The notes beneath the pieces are model-generated. The model saw nothing but the letters and a program-made list of their open reading frames with translations. It had not been told where the DNA came from and did not search any database. Positions 1 to 5,738 of a stretch of 5,738 nt of DNA are shown one piece after another (the first letter of the stretch is position 1; each line of letters opens with the position of its first letter). Position numbers and translations under genes: made by a program. The stretch is from Calditrichota bacterium (GTDB taxonomy: Bacteria > Zhuqueibacterota > Zhuqueibacteria > Residuimicrobiales > Krinioviventaceae). The stretch is from NCBI GenBank assembly GCA_003818595.1, contig RPQV01000250.1, positions 1 to 5,738 on the forward strand. Reading direction: 5' to 3'.

Positions 1-547
1 AAGCAGCAAGAGGCTCAGTGGTTTCCAATAATGCATGTGCCGCTATACGTCCAAGACAAAGAATGATTTTAGGACTTGATAACTCAATTTGTTTAAGCAA
101 ATAGGGCTTGCAAAGTTGCATCTCATTCGGCAATGGATCACGATTTTGTGGCGGTCGGCACTTGAGGATGTTGGCGATGTAGACCGTTTCTCTGTTCAAA
201 GAAATGGCTGCCAACATTTTATCGAGCAGTTCACCGGCTTTCCCGACAAAAGGTTCTCCAATTCGGTCTTCATCTGCACCAGGCGCTTCACCTATGACCA
301 TCATATCGGCATGAGGATTCCCGACGCCGAATACAAATTTATTGCGGCTTTTCGACAACTGACAGAGTGTACACGTATGTATTTGATCTGCCAATTCTTC
401 AAGGGAAGATGCTTGTTGCCAATTGACCGACTGCAATGTCGTCTGCTGATCCTCTGCGGCGGCCACAGGGCCTAATGCCAGTTCATTTCCATAGAGTTCG
501 ATCTCTTGACTGAAAAGCTGGTAAATTTTATAAATTATAGCATCCAT
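1..547 (-). CDS. udg: Type 4 uracil-DNA glycosylase (iron-sulfur), 3' end outside the window
   Basis: Base-excision repair enzyme that removes uracil, arising from cytosine deamination, from DNA. I translated 182 residues; the frame stays open to the left edge, so the C-terminus, including the family's expected HPS/HPA-like second motif, is not visible. Seen: CTLC at residues 59-62, the uracil-pocket motif GEAPGADED at 86-94 followed by GEPFVGKAGELLD, then KCRPPQNRDPLPNE at 129-142 and a further Cys at 146. Cys59, Cys62, Cys130 and Cys146 match the four cluster ligands known from Thermus-type family 4 enzymes. About 45 residues precede the usual start of the domain; this extension carries no motif I recognise. 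The ATG at 545-547 shares its A with the coaBC TGA (TGATG), and no clear Shine-Dalgarno precedes it, so translation is probably coupled to coaBC. The identification is firm from the motifs; the exact substrate range is inferred. Confidence 0.93.
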   Translation of the reverse strand, partial: MDAIIYKIYQLFSQEIELYGNELALGPVAAAEDQQTTLQSVNWQQASSLEELADQIHTCTLCQLSKSRNKFVFGVGNPHADMMVIGEAPGADEDRIGEPFVGKAGELLDKMLAAISLNRETVYIANILKCRPPQNRDPLPNEMQLCKPYLLKQIELSSPKIILCLGRIAAHALLETTEPLAA

Positions 548-1761
548 CAGTATTTGTGATCTATGGATAAACGCTCAATATGATTCAATATTTCTCCTGC
601 CATATCCCATTTGCTCATGAGCGGTAGGTGGATCGGTTCTTGATTTCTAAATACCAGATACCCTTGATTTGTGTCGACGTCAAAACCCGCACCAGCGACG
701 AAAGGATTATTCACGACCATCAAATCGCAGTTTTTCTGAGCGAGTTTCTTTTTGCCGTTCTCCAAAACATTTTCCGTTTCCAGGGCAAAACCGACGATGA
801 TCTGGTTTTTTTTATGCCCGGCTGCCGATTTTAAAATATCTGTTGTCGGTTCGAGCTGCAAATTAAAACCAAATTCATCTTTTTTCAACTTTTGGGACGA
901 CTTTTCTTTTGGTCGAAAATCAGCCACGGCTGCGCTCATAATCAAAATATCTGATTCTGCAGCGCTTTCAGCGACTGCTGACGCCATTTCCTGAGCAGAG
1001 TCAACAGACTTAAAATGAACATGCCGAGGTGGTTTCAAAGCAGTCGGACCACTGATTAAAGTCACGTGAGCACCACGAATAGCCGCGTTTTCAGCCAAAG
1101 CATATCCCATTTTTCCAGAAGATCGGTTGGAAATAAATCGTACTGGATCGATGGCTTCACGTGTAGGCCCAGCAGTTACGACAACTTTTTTATCGGCAAG
1201 CGAATTGGTCTGGTTGAGCACCCAATAGGTTTCTGATACAATGTCATTGAGATCGGCCAGCCTCCCCACACCCTTTTCACCGCATGCTAATTCGCCCTCT
1301 TCCGGTGCAATCACAAAATAGCCATTTTCGCGTAAAAGTTGTTCATTATGTTGATAAAATCTATTTTTATACATTTCGCAATTCATCGCCGGACAAAAAA
1401 TAATCGGCGTTTTGGCAGCCATGAGGATAGTTGTCACCATATTGTCTGCCACGCCATGAGCAACCTTCGCAATAGTATTGGCTGTTGCCGGACAAATGAT
1501 GATAACATCCGGCCAACGAGCCCATTCGATATGCCAGGTCGATGACGTTCGATGACTATCAAACATATCCATAGCTACCGGATAATCGCTCAAGGTTTCA
1601 AAAGTCAAGGGCGTCACAAAACGGGAAGCCGCTTCGGTCATCATAACACGTACTGCAGCTCCCTGTTTTATTAATTCGCGAACCAAAACCGCGCTCTTAT
1701 ATGCAGCAATGCCTCCGGTGATGCCGAGCAGGATTTTTTTATGAGCGAATGAGTATGCCAT
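547..1761 (-). CDS. coaBC: Bifunctional phosphopantothenoylcysteine decarboxylase / phosphopantothenate-cysteine ligase
   Basis: Cytosolic enzyme for two successive steps of coenzyme A synthesis: CTP-dependent joining of 4'-phosphopantothenate to cysteine (CoaB), then FMN-dependent decarboxylation to 4'-phosphopantetheine (CoaC). The 404 residues are close to the family's usual length of about 400. The N-terminal flavoprotein domain (about 7-185) shows GITGGIAAYK at 13-22, the catalytic His77 in HIEWARW, PAMN at 124-127 and ACGEKGVGR at 159-167 with Cys160. The C-terminal CoaB domain (about 190-400) shows AGPTREAIDPVRFISNRSSG from 197, with Asn212, then SAAVADFRP at 276-284 (Asp281), KLKK at 291-294 and VGFALETE at 323-330. 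These residues align with E. coli His75, Asn125, Cys158, Asn210, Asp279 and Lys289 with a constant +2 shift, so both halves look active. The ATG lies 2 bases after the rpoZ stop and has no obvious Shine-Dalgarno, suggesting coupling. Confidence 0.97.
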   Translation of the reverse strand: MAYSFAHKKILLGITGGIAAYKSAVLVRELIKQGAAVRVMMTEAASRFVTPLTFETLSDYPVAMDMFDSHRTSSTWHIEWARWPDVIIICPATANTIAKVAHGVADNMVTTILMAAKTPIIFCPAMNCEMYKNRFYQHNEQLLRENGYFVIAPEEGELACGEKGVGRLADLNDIVSETYWVLNQTNSLADKKVVVTAGPTREAIDPVRFISNRSSGKMGYALAENAAIRGAHVTLISGPTALKPPRHVHFKSVDSAQEMASAVAESAAESDILIMSAAVADFRPKEKSSQKLKKDEFGFNLQLEPTTDILKSAAGHKKNQIIVGFALETENVLENGKKKLAQKNCDLMVVNNPFVAGAGFDVDTNQGYLVFRNQEPIHLPLMSKWDMAGEILNHIERLSIDHKY

Positions 1762-1763
1762 GT

Positions 1764-2057
1764 TTATTCAGAGTCATCGATATATTCGAAAGAAAGCTTT
1801 CCTTCCAACATTTCCTGTAAAGCAATCGTCGTCGGTTTCGGCAGCTTTAAATATTGGCTGTCGACATAATCTCGTTCGACAAAATCATCCTCATCGTCAT
1901 TATTGTTGCTGCCCGCGTTGTTCAGCGCCACTTCTTTTTCAATCAGCTGGCGCTGGCGCTCATTGATCTGTCGTGCACGGCGCGCAATAATGACAACGGC
2001 CTCATAAATACTGCCGCTATGTTCGAGCAATTTTTCAATCGGTAGGGTTTCATTCAT
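1764..2057 (-). CDS. rpoZ: DNA-directed RNA polymerase omega subunit
   Basis: Small subunit that helps beta' fold and assemble into RNA polymerase. In some bacteria it also contributes to the (p)ppGpp binding site; whether it does so here cannot be read from the sequence. The 97-residue protein shows the conserved helix SIYEAVVIIARRARQIN at 16-32, equivalent to the NRFDLVLVAARRARQ segment of E. coli omega, and the C-terminal element PTTIALQEMLEGKL at 75-88. Between them lies an Asn/Asp/Glu-rich stretch (46-58) that looks like a flexible acidic insert. The ATG at 2055-2057 is supported by a GGAG Shine-Dalgarno 8 bases upstream, the clearest ribosome binding site in this operon. The gene sits 15 bases after gmk and 2 bases before coaBC, the usual neighbours of rpoZ in many phyla, which supports the call despite the short sequence. 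Confidence 0.92.
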   Translation of the reverse strand: MNETLPIEKLLEHSGSIYEAVVIIARRARQINERQRQLIEKEVALNNAGSNNNDDEDDFVERDYVDSQYLKLPKPTTIALQEMLEGKLSFEYIDDSE

Positions 2058-2065
2058 GATGGTTT

Positions 2066-2069
2066 CTCC
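2066..2069 (-). promoter_or_regulatory. Shine-Dalgarno of rpoZ
   Basis: The minus strand reads GGAG with an 8-base spacer to the rpoZ ATG. It lies in the 15-base gap after the gmk stop, so rpoZ can be initiated independently of gmk translation, unlike coaBC and the glycosylase gene downstream. Confidence 0.75.
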
Positions 2070-2072
2070 AAT

Positions 2073-2651
2073 TTATTTCAATTTTCTTTTTTCAGCAATT
2101 AAACCGATCACTTGAGCGACGGTCTGATCCAAATTTTCATTCAGAATAATCGCATCAAATTTATCAGCAAGCGCCATTTCCTGCGGCAAACGCTCCAATC
2201 TCCGCTTTATTTGCGTGTCACTTTCTGTAGAGCGTCGACGAAGCCTTGAGATCAGCTCCTCCAAACTTGGCGGTTTCAGAAATATGAGTAAACATCGATT
2301 GCCATATTCCTGTTTTAAATGCAGGCCGCCATAGACATCCAGATCGAGAAGCACTACCTTGCCTTGTTTGATCCATGCCGACAATGCATTTTTGGGCGTA
2401 CCATAATACCAATCGTGAACTTTTTCATATTCGATCAGGTCGTTTGAACGAATATGCTCCTGAAATGTCGCCAAAGTGACAAAAAAATAATCCTTGCCCT
2501 CAGTTTCGCCTGCGCGCTTCGGACGAGTTGTCATCGAGACCGAATATATAAAGTTGTTCGGATCAGTCTCTAATATTTTTTTGATCACGGTCGTTTTTCC
2601 ACCACCTGAAGGCGATGAAACGACAACAAGTAATCCTTGTTTATTATTCAA
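2073..2651 (-). CDS. gmk: Guanylate kinase
   Basis: Cytosolic ATP:GMP phosphotransferase that makes GDP in the purine nucleotide pathway, feeding GTP and dGTP synthesis. Its 192 residues are slightly short of the usual ~205. Seen: the P-loop SSPSGGGKTT at 12-21 (Lys19), the GMP-binding stretch SMTTRPKRAGE at 39-49, EYEKVHDWYYGT at 74-85, LLDLDVYGG at 101-109 (usually xxEIDVQGA, so Glu to Asp at 103 is conservative), FLKPPSLEELISRL at 124-137 and a STES segment in the lid at 141-144. The start is TTG (2649-2651): the codon directly upstream in frame is TAA, and no ATG, GTG or other TTG lies between it and the P-loop. The preceding sequence has no good Shine-Dalgarno. It begins 14 bases after yicC, so re-initiation from yicC is plausible. 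Function is secure; the weak start suggests modest translation. Confidence 0.96.
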   Translation of the reverse strand: MNNKQGLLVVVSSPSGGGKTTVIKKILETDPNNFIYSVSMTTRPKRAGETEGKDYFFVTLATFQEHIRSNDLIEYEKVHDWYYGTPKNALSAWIKQGKVVLLDLDVYGGLHLKQEYGNRCLLIFLKPPSLEELISRLRRRSTESDTQIKRRLERLPQEMALADKFDAIILNENLDQTVAQVIGLIAEKRKLK

Positions 2652-2665
2652 TTAAAATCTTTTAT

Positions 2666-3544
2666 CTATTCAATATTCTGCACTTGTTCGCGGATTTTTT
2701 CTATCTCTTCTTTGATTTTCACCACCAAATGCGAAATTTCAGACGTATACGCCTTTGATGCCATGGTATTAGCCTCTCGATTCATCTCCTGCAACAGGAA
2801 ATTGAGTTTGCGACCTTGAGAGCTTTCATCCTGCAACAGCTCACGAAAAAGGGTGATGTGACTGAAGAATCGTGTAATCTCTTCCGAGATATCTATTCGA
2901 TCAGCAATCAACGCCATTTCCATCTCGAGACGATATTCATCCACCTGTTCGCGATCGATGAGACGTTTAACCCTCTCTTTTAGCTTTCCTAATTCCAATT
3001 CCGGTGCATTTCGAGAAAGATCCTGCATATTGAAAAGATATCGTTCCAGCTCGTTAATGCGCAGGATCAAATCTTTGCACAGCTCCTCCCCTTCTCTTCG
3101 CCTCATCGCGGACATTTCTTCCAAAGCCTTCTTTAGTGCAATTTTAGTCGCCTCCCAGCTCTCTTCATCAGCACTTTCACCCGCTTCGGCGATCAGAACA
3201 TCGGGCAATACCAATAGGTCTTTAACGGTGATGTCATTTTTTAAATGATAGGTTGATTCGACGTCTTTCGCGACATGGAGATAATTTGCCACCAGAGGAT
3301 GATTGATTGTCAACGACTGCTCAATTTCCTGTGCACCATTCATCCCGATCCAGACGTTTATTCGACCACGTCCAATAACGGCGCTGATGATGTCTCGAGC
3401 CTGTTGCTCAAAGTTCGCCAGCTTTTTCGGAAACTTGAAAGCGATATCCAGAAAACGGTTATTCACACTGCGGATTTCTGCAACGACTTCCAATTCTCCA
3501 CAAATGTGTCCACCCCGTCCGTAACCTGTCATACTATTGACCAT
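2666..3544 (-). CDS. yicC: YicC/YloC family endoribonuclease
   Basis: Member of the YicC_N/DUF1732 family, whose E. coli and Bacillus members have been described as endoribonucleases acting in RNA turnover; substrates here are unknown. Counting from the ATG at 3544, the protein is 292 residues (E. coli YicC is 287). It shows SMTGYGRG at 4-11, EIRSVNNRFLDI at 23-34, a charged and probably coiled middle, MRRREGEEL from about 147, and the highly conserved C-terminus: DISEEITRFFSH at 218-229, GRKLNFLLQEMNREANTMASK at 244-264 and a final KIREQVQNIE. A GTG two codons upstream (3548-3550) is also possible. I prefer the ATG because MVNSMTG matches the usual family N-terminus and GGGTGAT, a late-type Shine-Dalgarno, lies just before it. 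It is the first gene after the promoter at 3599-3627 and so the head of the operon through gmk, rpoZ, coaBC and the glycosylase. Confidence 0.95.
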   Translation of the reverse strand: MVNSMTGYGRGGHICGELEVVAEIRSVNNRFLDIAFKFPKKLANFEQQARDIISAVIGRGRINVWIGMNGAQEIEQSLTINHPLVANYLHVAKDVESTYHLKNDITVKDLLVLPDVLIAEAGESADEESWEATKIALKKALEEMSAMRRREGEELCKDLILRINELERYLFNMQDLSRNAPELELGKLKERVKRLIDREQVDEYRLEMEMALIADRIDISEEITRFFSHITLFRELLQDESSQGRKLNFLLQEMNREANTMASKAYTSEISHLVVKIKEEIEKIREQVQNIE

Positions 3545-3598
3545 TATCACCCATACTTTTCATAATCCGCCATAACACTATATTTTCAATTAGTTTAA

Positions 3599-3627
3599 AT
3601 TTTAATGAAAATTTCGTTCATAGTCAA
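3599..3627 (-). promoter_or_regulatory. Sigma-70-type promoter of the yicC-gmk-rpoZ-coaBC-udg operon
   Basis: On the minus strand, -35 TTGACT (3622-3627) and -10 TAAAAT (3599-3604) are separated by exactly 17 bases, one mismatch from consensus in each hexamer. The surrounding DNA is A/T-rich. Transcription should begin near 3590-3593, leaving a leader of about 45-50 bases before the yicC ATG. I see no clear operator or riboswitch fold in that leader. This is not the TTTG/TAnnTTTG arrangement described for Bacteroidota. Confidence 0.8.
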
Positions 3628-3661
3628 ATGAAATTTTAGCAGAATTCCCCCTTTCTTTAAT

Positions 3662-3700
3662 AAAAAAAAGGCTTTAGACCCAAAAGTGAACTAAAGCCTT
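3662..3700 (-). terminator. Rho-independent terminator of the mutS-porin unit
   Basis: A perfect 10-base inverted repeat (AAGGCTTTAG at 3668-3677, CTAAAGCCTT at 3691-3700) encloses a 13-base loop. On the minus strand the stem is followed by a run of T residues (3662-3667). It begins 18 bases after the stop of the porin-like gene and separates that unit from the yicC promoter about 35 bases further on. On the plus strand the stem has no T-run after it, so it is not bidirectional. Confidence 0.93.
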
Positions 3701-3718
3701 GCTGTGAAAATGGTAACG

Positions 3719-4750
3719 CTATTTACGCTTAAAACGTTCCTCTTCCAATCGGATTCGAAGGGAAACTCGATGGGTCTCCTTGAGATCAGTATGGTTCATA
3801 AACGCATAATCAAGATTCAATCGTGGCAAGACAATGCCTGCACCTGCGGTAAAAAATCCCAAATCGTCGCGTCCAATTCTCAAGGCCGCAAAGTTTCGGA
3901 AATTAAGCTCGGCTCCCAGCCGAAAGTCGCTGCTGATTGGACCTATATTGAATTGAGCTGCATAATCGCGACCTTCAAAGCGGACATCCGCATCTGCAGC
4001 GATGAGAAGGCGGCTGTTCATAAATTTCAGCAGGAACGGGTAGGCAATACCGGTTTTCAAAGTTGGGGTGATGAGTTCGGTTCTTCCGGTGTCCCACGCG
4101 AGCAAGGTTGTTGTCCCATCCTGAAGATTCGCGCCGACGCGTAACTGGCGCCAAGGCTTCCACAATACACCAAGATCAAATCCAATTCCCCAGGCTGAAT
4201 TGTCACCAACGCCCTTGTGCACAAATTTAGCATTGGCGCCGAAAGCGAAAGTCTGGCGATATTGTCTGCCGTAACTGAGATAAAAGGCATATTCTGCGTC
4301 ACTGACATAATGGTCTATATAGGGTCGATTGACGCGAAGATTGCCGGTGTCATCGATAAAAGTAGTGTCTTGACGAAGATCAGGACGAGGAATGGCAGAA
4401 ATGGGGATATCGTCGACGCCGAGACGGATGGCGGAAATTGCGAGTCCTTCTGTTTTACGGAATGGCAGCGCAAACGACACATAGTCATAGTTTACGACGC
4501 CGGCGAACCGTTCCGAATGCATTGCCGCAAGTTCCGGGTAGTTTATTGTCGACAATCCCGCAGGATTCCAATAAGCATATGTTGCATCGCCACTCCCGGC
4601 AACATATGCGCCGCCCATACCAAGAGCACGTGCGCCAACGCCGGTGCTCATGAATTCACCTGCATATTTGGCAGCAGTTACCGCGAAAAGATGCACGCTG
4701 TCCGCCAGGATGAAGGCGATGAGCACGAATATTAGTAAGGATTGTTTCAC
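3719..4750 (-). CDS. PorV/PorQ-type outer-membrane beta-barrel protein
   Basis: Predicted exported barrel protein of 343 residues. Residues 1 to about 23-26 form a signal peptide (MKQSLLIFVLIAFILADSV, then cleavage near LFA or VTA). The mature N-terminus carries the hallmark GVGARALGMGGAYVA at 37-51 and WNPAGL at 61-66, seen in PorV/PorQ and related FadL-like families. The rest alternates short amphipathic strands, as expected of a barrel. PorV and PorQ are accessory outer-membrane proteins of type IX secretion in Bacteroidota, but paralogues are abundant in related phyla and most have no known function, so I do not claim a secretion role. The last strand ends in RVSLRIRL and a charged EEERFKRK tail rather than a terminal aromatic residue. 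The GTG start at 4748-4750 is backed by AGAAAGGA 8 bases upstream. It lies 38 bases after mutS with no promoter visible between, so it is probably co-transcribed. Family is fairly sure, function unknown. Confidence 0.85.
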   Translation of the reverse strand: MKQSLLIFVLIAFILADSVHLFAVTAAKYAGEFMSTGVGARALGMGGAYVAGSGDATYAYWNPAGLSTINYPELAAMHSERFAGVVNYDYVSFALPFRKTEGLAISAIRLGVDDIPISAIPRPDLRQDTTFIDDTGNLRVNRPYIDHYVSDAEYAFYLSYGRQYRQTFAFGANAKFVHKGVGDNSAWGIGFDLGVLWKPWRQLRVGANLQDGTTTLLAWDTGRTELITPTLKTGIAYPFLLKFMNSRLLIAADADVRFEGRDYAAQFNIGPISSDFRLGAELNFRNFAALRIGRDDLGFFTAGAGIVLPRLNLDYAFMNHTDLKETHRVSLRIRLEEERFKRK

Positions 4751-4758
4751 CTTTTATA

Positions 4759-4766
4759 TCCTTTCT
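4759..4766 (-). promoter_or_regulatory. Shine-Dalgarno supporting the GTG start of the porin-like gene
   Basis: The minus strand reads AGAAAGGA with an 8-base spacer to the GTG at 4748-4750. The upstream ATG at 4771-4773 is in another frame and stops at the GTG, so this site fixes GTG as the start. Confidence 0.75.
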
Positions 4767-4788
4767 TATACATTTGCGGGGTGACCTT

Positions 4789-5738
4789 TCAGCTTGAACG
4801 TTCTGCAAGCTGTTTTAATTGATCGAGTTTGTTCAACGCTTCCAATGGCGTCAATTCGTTCGGATTAATATCTTTCAGTTCCTCTTGCAGCTTTTGTTCC
4901 AATTCATGAAACAAATTCATTTGGTTAACCGGAGTTGATTTGGGTTTTCGATGCATTGCCAATTTAGGTTCAGCAGTAGCCGTCAAGGCATCTGCTTCCA
5001 AGTTGGTCAAAACTTCTTTCGCCCTGTCGATAACCGCATCAGGCAAACCCGCCAATTTAGCGACCTGAATACCATAACTATGATCGCAGCCTCCGGGAAT
5101 AATCTTTCTTAAGAATACGATATGATCGCCCCACTCGCGGACGGCCACATTGTAGTTTTTTACACGCGGAAGGATGAGTTCAAGTTCCGTCAATTCATGA
5201 TAATGCGTGGCAAACAATGTTTTTGCAGCTAAACGGGGAGTGTTATGAATGTACTCCGCCACTGCCCACGCAATTGACAAACCATCAAAAGTGCTCGTCC
5301 CTCGTCCAATTTCATCAAGAATGATCAGGCTCGCTGCCGTGGCATTATTGAGAATATTAGCTGTTTCATTCATTTCGGTGAGAAACGTGCTCTCGCCGGC
5401 AGCCAGATTGTCAGAAGCTCCGACGCGGGTGAACACTCGATCAACGAGACCAATGCTCGCGGATTGGGCGGGGATAAAGCTGCCCATTTGTGCCATAATG
5501 ACAATTAGTCCCACCTGCCGAAGATAAGTAGATTTTCCAGCCATATTCGGACCAGTGATGACCAGCAGTTGATCGCTTTTGGTATCCATTTGCAGATCAT
5601 TGGGTACAAATTTCTCCCCGGGAGGCAGCAGCAATTCCACTACCGGATGCCGACCGTCCTTAATCTCCAGCAAAGTGCTGTTGTTCATAATTGGCTGATG
5701 ATAATGATTATCGACGGCGACTTGAGACAAGGACAAGT
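4789..5738 (-). CDS. mutS: DNA mismatch repair protein MutS, C-terminal part (5' end outside the window)
   Basis: ATPase that recognises mismatches and insertion/deletion loops and recruits the rest of the repair machinery. The frame is open to the right edge; about 316 of the usual 850-880 residues are visible, so the mismatch-binding and connector domains are missing only because of the window. Numbering from the TTG codon at 5736: the lead-in EIKDGRHPVVE (24-34), Walker A GPNMAGKST (62-70), the STFLTEMNETANILNNAT signature (116-132), Walker B LIILDEIGRGTSTFDGLS (137-154), the switch histidines in ATHYHELTEL (176-185) and the GGCDHSYGIQVAKLAGLP helix-turn-helix region (215-232). After a variable linker comes QMNLF (272-276), matching the beta-clamp-binding consensus, and then the C-terminal oligomerisation element ending in LTPLEALNKLDQLKQLAE. 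All ATPase residues look intact. The clear clamp motif and clade-typical tail point to MutS1 rather than MutS2. Confidence 0.97.
   Translation of the reverse strand, partial: LSLSQVAVDNHYHQPIMNNSTLLEIKDGRHPVVELLLPPGEKFVPNDLQMDTKSDQLLVITGPNMAGKSTYLRQVGLIVIMAQMGSFIPAQSASIGLVDRVFTRVGASDNLAAGESTFLTEMNETANILNNATAASLIILDEIGRGTSTFDGLSIAWAVAEYIHNTPRLAAKTLFATHYHELTELELILPRVKNYNVAVREWGDHIVFLRKIIPGGCDHSYGIQVAKLAGLPDAVIDRAKEVLTNLEADALTATAEPKLAMHRKPKSTPVNQMNLFHELEQKLQEELKDINPNELTPLEALNKLDQLKQLAERSS

Noticed and set aside
89..475. Plus-strand open frame of 128 codons near the left edge
   Set aside because: It lies opposite the glycosylase frame, whose protein carries clear family motifs; the plus-strand translation shows no recognisable domain.
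3548..3550. GTG as an alternative yicC start
   Set aside because: It is possible, but the ATG two codons later gives the family-typical MVNSMTG start and has the better-placed Shine-Dalgarno-like GGGTGAT.
3545..3718. Possible small gene or structured RNA in the intergenic region
   Set aside because: The only clear elements are the terminator and the promoter; the remaining sequence is A/T-rich with no convincing ORF or conserved fold.
3704..4144. Plus-strand open frame of 146 codons opposite the porin-like gene
   Set aside because: It starts beside the terminator stem without a promoter or Shine-Dalgarno and mirrors a real gene; no motif or signal peptide is visible.
4217..4735. Plus-strand open frame of 172 codons opposite the porin-like gene
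   Set aside because: It is long but antisense to a gene with a signal peptide, family motif and ribosome binding site; its translation looks like a compositional shadow.
1..5738. Mobile element, defence system or other novel cassette
   Set aside because: The genes are contiguous housekeeping genes on one strand; I see no transposase, integrase, terminal repeats, direct-repeat array or toxin-antitoxin pair.

Overview
The window is a stretch of ordinary bacterial chromosome in which every supported gene lies on the minus strand, so transcription runs from high to low coordinates. It carries two apparent transcription units. I see no transposase, phage gene, CRISPR array, tRNA, rRNA or riboswitch.

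Right side, first unit (about 3662-5738): the C-terminal third of mutS (mismatch repair ATPase, cut by the right edge) is followed after 38 bases by a gene for a signal-peptide-bearing outer-membrane protein of the PorV/PorQ type. The unit ends in a strong rho-independent terminator at 3662-3700.

Intergenic region (3545-3718): about 170 bases holding that terminator and a near-consensus sigma-70 promoter (TTGACT, 17-base spacer, TAAAAT) that fires the next unit leftward.

Left side, second unit (1-3627): yicC, gmk, rpoZ, coaBC and a type 4 (iron-sulfur) uracil-DNA glycosylase cut by the left edge. The gaps are 14, 15, 2 and -1 bases, so this reads as one tightly packed operon. Yic C-type endoribonuclease, guanylate kinase, RNA polymerase omega and CoaBC form a widely conserved neighbourhood linking RNA turnover, GTP supply, transcription and coenzyme A synthesis. 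Here a DNA-repair glycosylase is coupled to its end. In many Firmicutes, remA/DUF370 sits between yicC and gmk, and priA follows coaBC; neither is present here.

Organism: a Gram-negative bacterium is indicated by the PorV/PorQ-like outer-membrane protein. That family is most typical of the Fibrobacterota-Chlorobiota-Bacteroidota superphylum and related candidate phyla (Calditrichota, KSB1, Marinimicrobia and similar). The E. coli-like promoter and the gene order argue against Bacteroidota proper. This placement is inference and only moderately secure.

I did not find an undescribed system. The points most worth a second look are small: the porin-like gene attached to mutS, the operon tail with the glycosylase, the gmk TTG start, the acidic insert in omega, and a tiny ORF overlapping the porin start.
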